Shown: positions 22,214 through 29,926 of the stretch, piece after piece
How positions within the stretch are numbered: position 1 is the stretch's first letter
Layout: every line of letters begins with the position of its first letter
DNA from: an uncultured Solirubrobacteraceae bacterium
GTDB lineage: Bacteria; Actinomycetota; Thermoleophilia; Solirubrobacterales; Solirubrobacteraceae
Length of the DNA: 32,567 nucleotides
Direction: 5' to 3'
NCBI GenBank assembly: GCA_902806215.1
Contig: CADCVT010000256.1
Location: 1 to 32,567 of the forward strand
Position numbers and translations under genes: made by a program
The notes under the pieces: generated by a model
Databases searched by the model: none
Seen by the model: only the letters and a program-made list of their open reading frames with translations
What the model was told of the DNA's origin: nothing

Positions 22214-25192
22214 TTGCCGCGAAGCGGGTTGCAACGGCTCGTGCCCACCCGGATCCTCCTCGTCCTGACCGTCCTCGTCGCCCTCGCGACGGCGGCCGCC
22301 CCCGCCCACGCCCGCGACCTGCGCGTGGGCATCGCCGACGACGCGATCCTGCTCAACGGCACCGCCGCGGAGGCGCGCAAGGCGATCTCGGAGTGGAAGC
22401 GGCTCGGCATCGACACCGTCCGCATCCAGGTCGTCTGGGCCCGCGTCGCGCCGAGCCCCCGCGAGTACGACCCGCCGGCCGACTTCGATCCGGCCAACAA
22501 CCAGGACTACCGCTACCAGTGGCACGACGTCGACCTCGCCGTCCAGCTCGTCGCCGACGCGGGGATCCAGCCGCTGCTCATGCTCGACGGCCCGCCGCCG
22601 CTGTGGGCGTCGACGCGCCCGCGCGCCGGCAACCCGCGCTACCAGCCGTCCTCGTACCACTTCGGCAAGTTCGCGGCCGCCGTCGCCGCCCGGTACGGGC
22701 ACCTCGTCGAGGAGTACATCCTCTGGAACGAGCCGAACCTCCCCGTGTGGCTGCAGCCGCAGGCGCTGTGCAAGGGCCGCTCGTGCACGCCGGTCTCGCC
22801 GCACACGTACCGCTACATGGTCCGCGCCGCCTACCCCGAGATCAAGGCGGTCGACCCGGCCTCGCGGGTGCTCGTCGGCGCGCTCGCGCCGTCCGGCGGC
22901 AACCTGCGCTCGAAGAACGCCAACATGCGCCCGCTGCAGTTCTGGCGCGCGTTCGGCTGCGTCGACCCGCTGCTCCAGCCGCTCGACACGGGCCCGTGCC
23001 TGAACTTCGAGCCGGCGACCGCGGACGGCATCGCCCATCACCCGCACAGCACGAAGCACCCGCCCCATGAGGGCTACCCGAACCCCGACGACGCGGCGCT
23101 CGCCGCGCTCAAGCAGCTCGAGCGCGTCGTCGACGGCCTCCAGAACACCGGCCGGCTCATCGGCACGACGAAGCCGCTCGGCTTCTGGCTCGACGAGTAC
23201 GCCTACCAGACCAACCCGCCCGACAAGCTCCGCGGCGTCACACCGGGCCGGCAGGACCGCTACCTGCAGCAGGCCGCCTACCTCGCCTGGCGCGACCCGC
23301 GCGTGCAGCTCGTGGCGCAGTACCTGTGGCAGGACGAGCCGGTGCTCGGCGGCAAGCGCTACACCGGCTGGCAGTCGGGCCTCCTGAACTCGCAGGGCGA
23401 CGAGAAGCCCGCGCTCGCGCACTTCGACGACCCGCTGTGGGTCGACATGGAGCGCGGGGTGATCTGGGGCCAGATCCGGCCCGGCCGCGACCACGACGTC
23501 GAGATCCAGGTCCGGCGCCCCGGCGCGGGCACCGAGTGGACGACGCTCGCGCGCATGCGCACCGCGCCCGACGGCTCGTACTTCCTGAAGACCCAGCCCG
23601 AGCAGTTCGCCGCGTACCGCACGATCTGGGGCGACGGCAGGACGACGGCCACGCTCCTCGCCGCGCCGCTGTCGGACACGTCGCAGGGCGTCCAGCGCAC
23701 CGAGGTGTCCGAGGGGCTGCCGGTCGAGCGCCGCGCTGCGGCCGAGGTCCCGGGCCAGCCGATCCCGCCGTCGTTCGCCGGCCTGTCGATGGAGTGGACG
23801 TCGGTGCCCGACTACATCGGCACCGGCGGCGTCGTCAACCCGATCTTCGCGAAGCTCTCCGACACGCTCGCGCGCGCCGGCAACGGCCCGCCGACGCTGC
23901 GCTTCGGGGGAGAATCGACCGACCACACGTGGTGGAACCCCGGCGCGCTGCCCAAGCCGCCCGGCATCGCCACCGACCTCAACCCCGCGTGGTTCGCCGA
24001 ACTGGCCAACTGGGTGCGCACCGCGCGCACGCCGTTGCTGCTCGGCCTGAACATGGGCCTCAACGACCCCGCGCAGGCGGCCGCGATGGCGAGCGCCGCG
24101 CGATCGAGCCTGCCGCCGGGGAGCATCCGGGCGTTCGAGCTCGGCAACGAGCCCGACCTGTACGCCACGCCGCGGACCTACTCGGTGCGCAACAACGTCC
24201 GCGCGCGCCAGCAGAAGCGGCCGGTCGGCTACGGCTATCCCGAGTACCGCAAGGAGATCTCCGAGCACGTCGCCGCGGTGCGGCCGGTCGCGCCCGACGT
24301 CGGCCTGTCGGCCGGCGGCTTCGCCTCCGGCGCGTGGGACGATCTGCAGGACGACGTCCTCGCCCGCGAGTGGGCCGTGAAGCTGTGGAGCGCCCACGCG
24401 TACCCGCTGCAGACATGCGACAAGGCCGTCCGTCGCCGCGGCGGCGCGCGGTACATCCCCAAGCTGCTCGCGCCGGGCGCGTACACGGCGATCATCGACC
24501 GCATGCGCCACCTGACCGCGGTCGCCACCTCCAACGGCGCGAAGGTCGTCGTCTCGGAGATCAACTCGGCGATCTGCGGCGGCCTGCGCGGCGTGAGCGA
24601 CACGTTCGCCTCGGCGCTGTGGGGCACCGACATCCTGTTCGGCCTGGCGGCCGAGGGCGTGCGCAACGTCGACTTCCACACGTGGACGGGCTCGATCTAC
24701 GGGCCGCTCGAGTTCGCGCGCCAGAACGGCGTCCCGGTCGCGCACGTGCGGCCGCTCTTCTACGCGATGCTCCTGTTCAACCGCGCAACGCCGCGCGGGT
24801 CGCGCATGCTCACCGTCGGGCCGAACCCGCCCGGCGCCAAGCTCAAGACGTGGGGCACGATCGACGGCCAGGGCACGCGCCGGTTCGTCGTCGTCAACAA
24901 GGACGCGAAGGTCGGGCGCAAGGTCGTCCTCAGCGTCCCGGGATCCAAGGGCCGCGCCCGCGTCGAGCGCCTCGTCGCGCCGTCGCTGAAGTCCCAGAAC
25001 AACGTGACGTTCGGCGGCCTGGGCTGGGGCGGCTCGACGAGCGACGGCGAGCCGAAGGGCAAGGAGCGCGCCGAGCGCATCGAGGCGCAGGGCGACGCGC
25101 TGCGGCTCGTGATCCCGCGCGGCAGCGCCGCGCTCGTCACGGTCCCCGGCGACCCGATCCCGGTGACGCGGCGCGGTCGCACCGGCCGCTGA
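22214..25192 (+). CDS. Secreted protein with two glycoside-hydrolase barrels (GH39/GH5-like plus GH79-like)
   Basis: 992 aa from a TTG at 22214, chosen because GGAG lies 9 bases before it; a GTG at 22241 is the alternative and also keeps the signal peptide, which ends at AHA (residue 33). The first barrel (about 35-420) has the (W)NEP acid/base motif at E173 and a later WLDEYAY with E328 as a candidate nucleophile, as in clan A beta-glycosidases. The second (about 530-860) begins PSFAGLSMEW, has RFGGESTDHTWW, then ELGNEPD with E646 and VVSEINSAICGG with E782, the two-glutamate pattern of GH79 beta-glucuronidases and heparanase-like enzymes. A beta domain (about 870-980) closes the protein. 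It likely degrades uronic-acid-containing polysaccharides outside the cell; the substrate is inferred. Confidence 0.9.
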   Translation: MPRSGLQRLVPTRILLVLTVLVALATAAAPAHARDLRVGIADDAILLNGTAAEARKAISEWKRLGIDTVRIQVVWARVAPSPREYDPPADFDPANNQDYRYQWHDVDLAVQLVADAGIQPLLMLDGPPPLWASTRPRAGNPRYQPSSYHFGKFAAAVAARYGHLVEEYILWNEPNLPVWLQPQALCKGRSCTPVSPHTYRYMVRAAYPEIKAVDPASRVLVGALAPSGGNLRSKNANMRPLQFWRAFGCVDPLLQPLDTGPCLNFEPATADGIAHHPHSTKHPPHEGYPNPDDAALAALKQLERVVDGLQNTGRLIGTTKPLGFWLDEYAYQTNPPDKLRGVTPGRQDRYLQQAAYLAWRDPRVQLVAQYLWQDEPVLGGKRYTGWQSGLLNSQGDEKPALAHFDDPLWVDMERGVIWGQIRPGRDHDVEIQVRRPGAGTEWTTLARMRTAPDGSYFLKTQPEQFAAYRTIWGDGRTTATLLAAPLSDTSQGVQRTEVSEGLPVERRAAAEVPGQPIPPSFAGLSMEWTSVPDYIGTGGVVNPIFAKLSDTLARAGNGPPTLRFGGESTDHTWWNPGALPKPPGIATDLNPAWFAELANWVRTARTPLLLGLNMGLNDPAQAAAMASAARSSLPPGSIRAFELGNEPDLYATPRTYSVRNNVRARQQKRPVGYGYPEYRKEISEHVAAVRPVAPDVGLSAGGFASGAWDDLQDDVLAREWAVKLWSAHAYPLQTCDKAVRRRGGARYIPKLLAPGAYTAIIDRMRHLTAVATSNGAKVVVSEINSAICGGLRGVSDTFASALWGTDILFGLAAEGVRNVDFHTWTGSIYGPLEFARQNGVPVAHVRPLFYAMLLFNRATPRGSRMLTVGPNPPGAKLKTWGTIDGQGTRRFVVVNKDAKVGRKVVLSVPGSKGRARVERLVAPSLKSQNNVTFGGLGWGGSTSDGEPKGKERAERIEAQGDALRLVIPRGSAALVTVPGDPIPVTRRGRTGR

Positions 25193-25195
25193 GCG

Positions 25196-25330
25196 ACACG
25201 CCCGACGATCTCCGGTAGGACTGACCTCGGTCGCCGAGGCCGGCCGCAGGAACGGCAGGTCGAGGACGTCGGCCTGCCGCAGCTCGACGTTCGCGATCCC
25301 GGCCTCCGCGCCGCCGGCCTGCTCGACGCC
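25196..25330 (-). pseudogene. Remnant of a SAM-dependent methyltransferase gene
   Basis: On the minus strand a frame opened at 25330 reads GIANVELRQADVLDLPF within a short coding-like stretch. That wording is typical of the region between motifs I and IV of ubiE-like methyltransferases, where a GxxNVE strand is followed by the acidic D-x-L-P-F loop. There is no motif I, start codon or continuation, so only a fragment of about 45 residues is recognisable. The flanking genes are intact. It may be a decayed gene cut by deletion. Confidence 0.45.
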
Positions 25331-25355
25331 GAGCGGTGGGCGTGGGGACCGCGGC

Positions 25356-26108
25356 CTAGCCCGCGACGCGCGGGCCCGGCAGGTTCCGGAAGGCGAACGG
25401 CGCCGGCTCGCGGCCGGCCTGGACGAACCAGCACTCGCCGGTCATGTCGCCGGTCAGCAGCTCGATGACTGCGCCGGCGACGGTCTCGGCGGCAATGACC
25501 GGGATGCCGGCCTGCGCGAGGCCCTCGCGGATGTCGTCGATGATCCGCGAGTCCGCGAAGCCGGGGCAGACGGCGTTGAAGCGCACGCCGCGATCGGCCA
25601 GCGACGGGCCGAGCGACCGCGCGAGGCCGACGACCGCGTGCTTGTTGGCCGCGTACAGCGGGTCGAACGGCACGCCCGTGAGCCCGGCCAACGAGGCTGT
25701 CGCGACGATCGCCCCGCCGCCGCGAGCCGTGAGCGCGTCGAGCACCGCGTGGGTCCCGAACACGACCCCGTCGAGGTTGACGCCCATGACGTGCCGGTAG
25801 CGCTCGACGTCGAAGCTCGCGTCGACGCCGAAGCCGGTCGACACGCCCGCGTTGAGGTGCACGAGGTCGACGCCGCCGAAGCGCTCGGTCGCCGCGGCGA
25901 CCATCGCGTGGTTGTCCTCCATCCGCGAGACGTCGGTGCGGTGGAACGCCCCGTCGACCGCCTCGGCCACCTCACGTCCGCCGGACTCGTCGACGTCGGC
26001 GACGAGCACGTTCGCGCCGGCAGCGGAGAGCGCCTCACAGGTCGCGCGGCCCAGGCCGCTGGCGCCGCCGGTCACGATCGCGACCTTGCCGTCGAGGGAG
26101 GGAGTCAT
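25356..26108 (-). CDS. Short-chain dehydrogenase/reductase (SDR)
   Basis: 250 aa, classical SDR length. The cofactor motif TGGASGLG (13-20) follows the first strand, DVD at 38-40 ends strand 2 (an acidic residue there usually favours NAD), and the NAG motif is at 86-88. The catalytic set is S139, Y152 and K156 in the YAANK motif. It has a C-terminal substrate loop but no membrane segment. The substrate is unknown. Its start faces the divergent phosphatase gene 26 bases away, with the two -10-like boxes overlapping. Confidence 0.95.
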   Translation of the reverse strand: MTPSLDGKVAIVTGGASGLGRATCEALSAAGANVLVADVDESGGREVAEAVDGAFHRTDVSRMEDNHAMVAAATERFGGVDLVHLNAGVSTGFGVDASFDVERYRHVMGVNLDGVVFGTHAVLDALTARGGGAIVATASLAGLTGVPFDPLYAANKHAVVGLARSLGPSLADRGVRFNAVCPGFADSRIIDDIREGLAQAGIPVIAAETVAGAVIELLTGDMTGECWFVQAGREPAPFAFRNLPGPRVAG

Positions 26109-26116
26109 GGGGCGGC

Positions 26117-26122
26117 ACCCTA
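26117..26122 (-). promoter_or_regulatory. -10-like box TAGGGT before SDR gene, overlapping opposite box
   Basis: On the minus strand TAGGGT is 8 bases before the ATG at 26108. It shares its CTAG with the plus-strand box at 26121-26126. Confidence 0.5.
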
Positions 26123-26126
26123 GATT
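26121..26126 (+). promoter_or_regulatory. -10-like box TAGATT before phosphatase gene
   Basis: TAGATT is 8 bases before the ATG at 26135 with no Shine-Dalgarno; it overlaps the opposing box in ACCCTAGATT. Confidence 0.5.
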
Positions 26127-26134
26127 GTCGCGCC

Positions 26135-26803
26135 ATGCCCGCCGTCTTCCTCCTCCGTCATGGCCAGGCCTCGTTCGGGAAGGCCGACTACGACGTGCTC
26201 TCCGAGCGGGGCGCCGAGCAGGCCTCGGTGCTGCACGCGGCGCTCGAGGAGCGGGGCGTGCGGTTCGACCGGCTCGTCAGCGGCTCGCTGCGGCGCCAGA
26301 TCGACACGGCGCTGCCGTGGACGAGCGGCGGCGCGCAGGTCACGGCCGACCCGCGCTGGAACGAGTACGACAGCGCCGACGTCGTCGGCGCGCACGCTGA
26401 CGTGCCGGCGAGCCCGGAGCGGATCGAGGGCGCGCCCGAGATGAGCTCGGGCGACTTCCAGGTCATCCTCGACCGGGCGCTGACGGCGTGGATCGACGCG
26501 GGCGAGGACGGGCCCGCGGGGGAGACGTGGACGGCGTTCCGGGGGCGGACCGTCGCCGCCCTCGACGACCTCGTGGCGAGCCTCGGCAGTGGCGAGACCG
26601 CCGCCGCGTTCACCTCGGGCGGGGTGATCGCCGTGCTGGCGGTCGCCGCGCTCAAGCTGCCCGACCAGGCGTTCGTCGCGCTCAACCGCGTCGGCGTCAA
26701 CGGCGCGGTGACCAAGCTCGTGAGCGGCAGGCGCGGGACGACGCTCGTGTCGTTCAACGAGCACGCGCACCTCGAGCCCGGTGGACTCGTGACGTACCGC
26801 TAG
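26135..26803 (+). CDS. Histidine phosphatase family protein
   Basis: 222 aa. The N-terminus LLRHGQASFG gives the RHG catalytic motif with H9 as the phospho-accepting His. The second His motif of the superfamily (usually SHG near the C-terminus) is replaced by FTSGGVIAVLA, which is common in one actinobacterial/proteobacterial subgroup, so the substrate set differs from phosphoglycerate mutases. FDRLVSGSLRRQIDTA supplies the usual second Arg region (R in SLRR). The substrate cannot be told. Its TAGATT box overlaps that of the divergent SDR gene. Confidence 0.9.
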   Translation: MPAVFLLRHGQASFGKADYDVLSERGAEQASVLHAALEERGVRFDRLVSGSLRRQIDTALPWTSGGAQVTADPRWNEYDSADVVGAHADVPASPERIEGAPEMSSGDFQVILDRALTAWIDAGEDGPAGETWTAFRGRTVAALDDLVASLGSGETAAAFTSGGVIAVLAVAALKLPDQAFVALNRVGVNGAVTKLVSGRRGTTLVSFNEHAHLEPGGLVTYR

Positions 26804-26809
26804 TAGCTT
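26804..26809 (+). promoter_or_regulatory. -10-like box TAGCTT before CheB-like gene
   Basis: TAGCTT lies 7 bases before the ATG at 26817, just after the stop of the phosphatase gene; no Shine-Dalgarno is present. Confidence 0.45.
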
Positions 26810-26816
26810 CCCCGGT

Positions 26817-27407
26817 ATGGACGCCCGCACTGACGAGCAGCATCTGATCGTCGCGATCGTCGCGTCCGTCGGGGGGCTCGAGGCCGTCACCAGTGTGCTG
26901 GGCGCGCTGCCGCGCTCGTTCGACGCCTCGCTGATCGTGCTCATCCACCAGCAGCCCGACCGGGTCGGCCACCTCGTGGAGCTGCTCGGGCGCGACTGTG
27001 CCCTGCCCGTCCTCGCCGCCGAGCACGGCGCCCGGCTGCGGCCCGGCGTCGTCACCGTCGTGCCGTCGGGCACGCACCTGCTCGTCACCGCCGGCGGGGG
27101 CGTCGCCCTCATCGAGTCGGGCAAGGCGCCGCCGAGCCGGCCGTCGGCCGATCTCCTGCTCTCCACGCTGGCCACCGCCGTGGGGGAGCGTGCCGTCGCC
27201 CTCGTCCTGTCCGGCGGCGGGCACGACGGTGCCACCGGCGCGACCGCCGTGCACGTCTGCGGCGGCACCGTGCTGGCCAGCGACGAGGCGACCTCGACGG
27301 TGTTCTCGATGCCGTCCGCGACGATCACCCGCGATCACACCGTCGACCAGGTCGTCCCGCTGCACGAGGCGGCCGAAGCGCTTGTCGCGCTGGTGAAAGA
27401 CCGTTAA
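26817..27407 (+). CDS. Stand-alone CheB-type methylesterase domain protein
   Basis: 196 aa, only the catalytic domain of CheB, lacking the receiver domain. The triad residues appear in the expected contexts: S17 in IVASVGGLEA, H44 in IVLIHQQP, and D137 in LSGGGHDGATGA. In full CheB this enzyme removes methyl groups from chemoreceptor glutamates. No chemoreceptor, CheR or CheA lies in the window, and the downstream neighbours are an anti-sigma-type ATPase and a STAS protein, so it may work in partner-switching signalling rather than chemotaxis. That link is inferred from position. It is followed 32 bases later by the ATPase gene. Confidence 0.9.
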   Translation: MDARTDEQHLIVAIVASVGGLEAVTSVLGALPRSFDASLIVLIHQQPDRVGHLVELLGRDCALPVLAAEHGARLRPGVVTVVPSGTHLLVTAGGGVALIESGKAPPSRPSADLLLSTLATAVGERAVALVLSGGGHDGATGATAVHVCGGTVLASDEATSTVFSMPSATITRDHTVDQVVPLHEAAEALVALVKDR

Positions 27408-27426
27408 GCAGCGCGTTGGACGTGGG

Positions 27427-27432
27427 TAAGGT
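27427..27432 (+). promoter_or_regulatory. -10-like box TAAGGT before anti-sigma ATPase gene
   Basis: TAAGGT is 7 bases before the ATG at 27440. The spacer (GTCGGGG) is purine-rich at its end but too close to the ATG for a good Shine-Dalgarno. Confidence 0.45.
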
Positions 27433-27439
27433 GTCGGGG

Positions 27440-27856
27440 ATGGCTCAGCACGCGCGGTACGACGGCTCCTGGGAGGCCGTCCCCGAGAACGTGGCGCTCG
27501 CGCGCCGCAGCGTCGTCGCGCACCTGCGCGAGGCGCAGACGGCCGACCCGCCGCTGAGCGACGTCGCGCTCGCCGTCTCCGAGGCGGCGACCAACGCCGT
27601 CACCCACGGCTTCGTGGGCCGATCGCCGGGCAGGTTCCGCGTCTCGGTCGAGACGGGCGCCGAGGAGCTCGAGGTCCTCGTCGAGGACAACGGCAGCGGC
27701 ATGGTCCCGCGGCCGGACTCGCCCGGCCTGGGCCTCGGCCTTCCGCTCATCGCCACGGTCGCCGACCGCTTCGAGACGCACACCACGCCGTCGGGCGGCA
27801 CCCGGCTGTGCATGTGGTTCCGGCTCGACCCGCAAGAGGCGACGCTCGTCAACTGA
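27440..27856 (+). CDS. RsbW/SpoIIAB-like anti-sigma factor ATPase (GHKL fold)
   Basis: 138 aa, the size of anti-sigma kinases. The GHKL ATP-binding motifs are present: N box SEAATNAVTH (47-56) with N52, G1 box EDNGSGM (82-88), and G2-like GLGLGLPLI (96-104). Such kinases bind a sigma factor and phosphorylate a STAS antagonist; its gene lies 37 bases downstream. The cognate sigma factor is not in the window. The ATG at 27440 is preferred over a start 24 bases earlier because it follows the TAAGGT box and begins the aligned part of the family. Confidence 0.92.
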   Translation: MAQHARYDGSWEAVPENVALARRSVVAHLREAQTADPPLSDVALAVSEAATNAVTHGFVGRSPGRFRVSVETGAEELEVLVEDNGSGMVPRPDSPGLGLGLPLIATVADRFETHTTPSGGTRLCMWFRLDPQEATLVN

Positions 27857-27881
27857 CCTCGCCGGGCCGCGTCGCAGCGGT

Positions 27882-27887
27882 TAGGGT
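27882..27887 (+). promoter_or_regulatory. -10-like box TAGGGT before STAS gene
   Basis: TAGGGT is exactly 6 bases before the GTG at 27894. This suggests that the STAS gene also has its own leaderless promoter, besides any read-through from the ATPase gene. Confidence 0.55.
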
Positions 27888-27893
27888 CGGTGG

Positions 27894-28220
27894 GTGGACC
27901 CGACGGACAAGCCCCCGTTCTCGCTCGACGCCTCTGTCCGCGGTGACACCGCGACGATCCGGCTCACGGGGGAGGTCGACCTCTTCACGGGGTCCGAGCT
28001 CAGCGCCGTCCTCGATGATCTCGTCAGCCGTGGCGACGTCCACACGGTGGTGGTCGACATGCGCGAGGTCACGTTCCTCGACTCGACCGGGCTGCGCATC
28101 CTGCTCGCCGCCCATCAGGCCGAGGGCTACGACCTCGCCGTCGTGCAGGGCTCGCGCGCGGTGGTCAAGGCGTTCGAGGTCACCGGACTCGACCGCGTCC
28201 TGCGGTTCGTCGAACCCTAG
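27894..28220 (+). CDS. STAS-domain anti-sigma factor antagonist (SpoIIAA/RsbV-like)
   Basis: 108 aa, a single STAS domain. The strand/helix order is normal (TATIRLTGEVDLFTGSEL, then VHTVVVDMREV) and the phosphorylation site appears in VTFLDSTGLRILL with S64 as the likely target. In the family, the unphosphorylated form captures the kinase and frees the sigma factor. Its position right after the RsbW-like gene supports a kinase-substrate pair. The GTG start is fixed by the TAGGGT box 6 bases earlier. The 3' end overlaps the convergent monooxygenase gene by 4 bases. Confidence 0.95.
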   Translation: MDPTDKPPFSLDASVRGDTATIRLTGEVDLFTGSELSAVLDDLVSRGDVHTVVVDMREVTFLDSTGLRILLAAHQAEGYDLAVVQGSRAVVKAFEVTGLDRVLRFVEP

Positions 28221-29713
28221 GCCGCGAGGTCGGCGACCGGCGGCTCGGCGAGCGCGGAGCCGGTCGCCTTCGAGAACGCCATGCCGTCCTCGAGCGCGCC
28301 GTGGCGCATCATGCGGATGTCGCGCAGGTAGTTCTGGTGGATGCGCCACGGCTCGGCCTGCCCCTGTCGCGGGAACTGGTCGGTGGCGCGCAGGACGTAG
28401 CCGGACGTGAGGTTGAGGAACGGGTCGCCGCCGGCGACGCCGGGGCCGGGGCTCGGCACCGCGATGTCGTGGCCCTGTTCGTCCATGTGCTGCAGCAGGC
28501 GGCAGACGTACTCGCAGATGAGCTCGCACTTGAGCGTCCAGGACGCGTTCGTGTAGCCGATCGCGATGGCGAAGTTCGGCACGCCGCTCACCATGAGGCC
28601 CTTGTAGGTGACGGTCTCGCTGACGTCGATCGGCCGCTCGTCGACGGTCAGCTGCATCCCGCCGAGGGCCAGCATGTCGAGCCCGGTCGCGGTGACGACG
28701 AGGTCGGCCTCGAGCGCGCGGCCGGACGCAAGGCGGATCCCCTTCTCGGTGAACGTCTCGATGCGGTCGGTGACGATCTCCGCGCGCTCGGTCGACAGCG
28801 CCTGGAACAGATCGCCGTCGGGGACGAGGCAGACGCGCTGGTCCCACGGGTCGTACCGCGGGTTGAAGTGCGTGTCGACGTCGTAGCCGGCGGGGAGCTG
28901 CCGTCGTGTCATCGCGGTGAGCATCCGCCGCATGAGCTTCGGCGCCCGCCGGCTGAGCTGGAAGCTCCCCATCGTGAAGAGGACGTTCTTCCAGCGGATG
29001 ATCGGGTGCGCGACCTTCGCGGGGAACCGCCGGTGCAGGAGCTCGGCGACGGGGTCGCGGTTGGGCAGCGCCACCACGTAGCTCGGCGAGCGCTGGAGCA
29101 TCGTCACGTGCGCGGCGTCGGGCGCCATCGCCGGGACGAGCGTGACCGCGGTCGCACCGCTGCCGATCACCACCACGCGCTTGCCGGCGTTGTCGACGTC
29201 CTCGGTCCACTGCTGCGGGTGGACGATCTGGCCGCCGAAGCGCTCGACCCCGGGCAGCTCGGGCGTGTAGCCCTCGTCATAGCGGTAGTAGCCGGTGCAG
29301 CCGAACAGGAACGAGCACGTCATCTCGAGCGTCTCGCCGGTGTCGGTGCGCTCGATCTCGACCGTCCAGCGCGCGTCTGCCGACGACCACGCGGCGTTCA
29401 CGACGCGGTGCTCGAAGCGGATGTGCTCGTCGACGCCGTGCTCCTGCGCGGTCTCGCGGATGTACTCGAGGATCGCGGGCCCGTCGGCGATCGCCTTGCC
29501 GGCCTCCCACGGCTTGAAGGAGAAGCCGAGCGTGAACATGTCGGAGTCCGAGCGGATGCCCGGGTAGCGGAAGAGGTCCCACGTCCCGCCGACGCGCGTC
29601 CGGGCCTCGAGGATCGCGTAGGACTTGCCTCGGCAGCGCTGCTCGAGGTGGCAGGCGGCGCTGATGCCCGACAGGCCGGCACCGACGATCAGCACGTCGA
29701 CGTGATCGGTCAT
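28217..29713 (-). CDS. EthA-like flavin-containing (Baeyer-Villiger type) monooxygenase
   Basis: 498 aa, standard length. The FAD motif GAGLSG is at 11-16, VGGTWDLFRYPGIRSDSDM follows in the usual place, and the NADPH motif GSGATA lies at 184-189. The Baeyer-Villiger fingerprint F-x-G-x-x-x-H-x-x-x-W is present at F159, G161, H165 and W169, but the usual Pro/Asp after W is T170. The pattern HPQ-x-W-x-EDVD is that of mycobacterial EthA. It probably oxidises ketones or sulfur compounds in the cytoplasm; the natural substrate is unknown. The ATG at 29713 gives the correct start before the FAD motif. The frame stays open far upstream but there runs antisense to the carboxyltransferase gene. Confidence 0.94.
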   Translation of the reverse strand: MTDHVDVLIVGAGLSGISAACHLEQRCRGKSYAILEARTRVGGTWDLFRYPGIRSDSDMFTLGFSFKPWEAGKAIADGPAILEYIRETAQEHGVDEHIRFEHRVVNAAWSSADARWTVEIERTDTGETLEMTCSFLFGCTGYYRYDEGYTPELPGVERFGGQIVHPQQWTEDVDNAGKRVVVIGSGATAVTLVPAMAPDAAHVTMLQRSPSYVVALPNRDPVAELLHRRFPAKVAHPIIRWKNVLFTMGSFQLSRRAPKLMRRMLTAMTRRQLPAGYDVDTHFNPRYDPWDQRVCLVPDGDLFQALSTERAEIVTDRIETFTEKGIRLASGRALEADLVVTATGLDMLALGGMQLTVDERPIDVSETVTYKGLMVSGVPNFAIAIGYTNASWTLKCELICEYVCRLLQHMDEQGHDIAVPSPGPGVAGGDPFLNLTSGYVLRATDQFPRQGQAEPWRIHQNYLRDIRMMRHGALEDGMAFSKATGSALAEPPVADLAA

Positions 29714-29926
29714 GGAAACGCCACTGTACCCCCGAAGACCGGTCAGTCGAGCACACCGCCGTCGGACGGCCGAGAGCAACGGCGGTGAGCGCGAGAACCC
29801 CGAGCAGGCACATTCCGGCGATGCCGTCGCCGAGCGAGACGCCGTCCTTGGCCACGACGCGCAGATCGGGTCCGGGTTGGCCCACCGGTCCAGGTGCCAG
29901 CGCGCGTTCTGCGAGAGTCCCGCCGC
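29714..29926. other. Intergenic region between divergent monooxygenase and carboxyltransferase genes
   Basis: 213 bases, the longest gap in the window. It must hold promoters for both genes. On the minus strand TACAGT lies 9 bases before the monooxygenase ATG and is the only -10-like box I can point to there. No strong palindrome or RNA structure was recognised. Confidence 0.4.

Noticed and set aside
29714..29885. Possible small membrane peptide on the minus strand before the monooxygenase gene
   Set aside because: A hydrophobic stretch (GIAGMCLLGVLALTAVALG) is seen but the frame runs on into the monooxygenase gene out of frame and has no family match or own stop at a sensible place.
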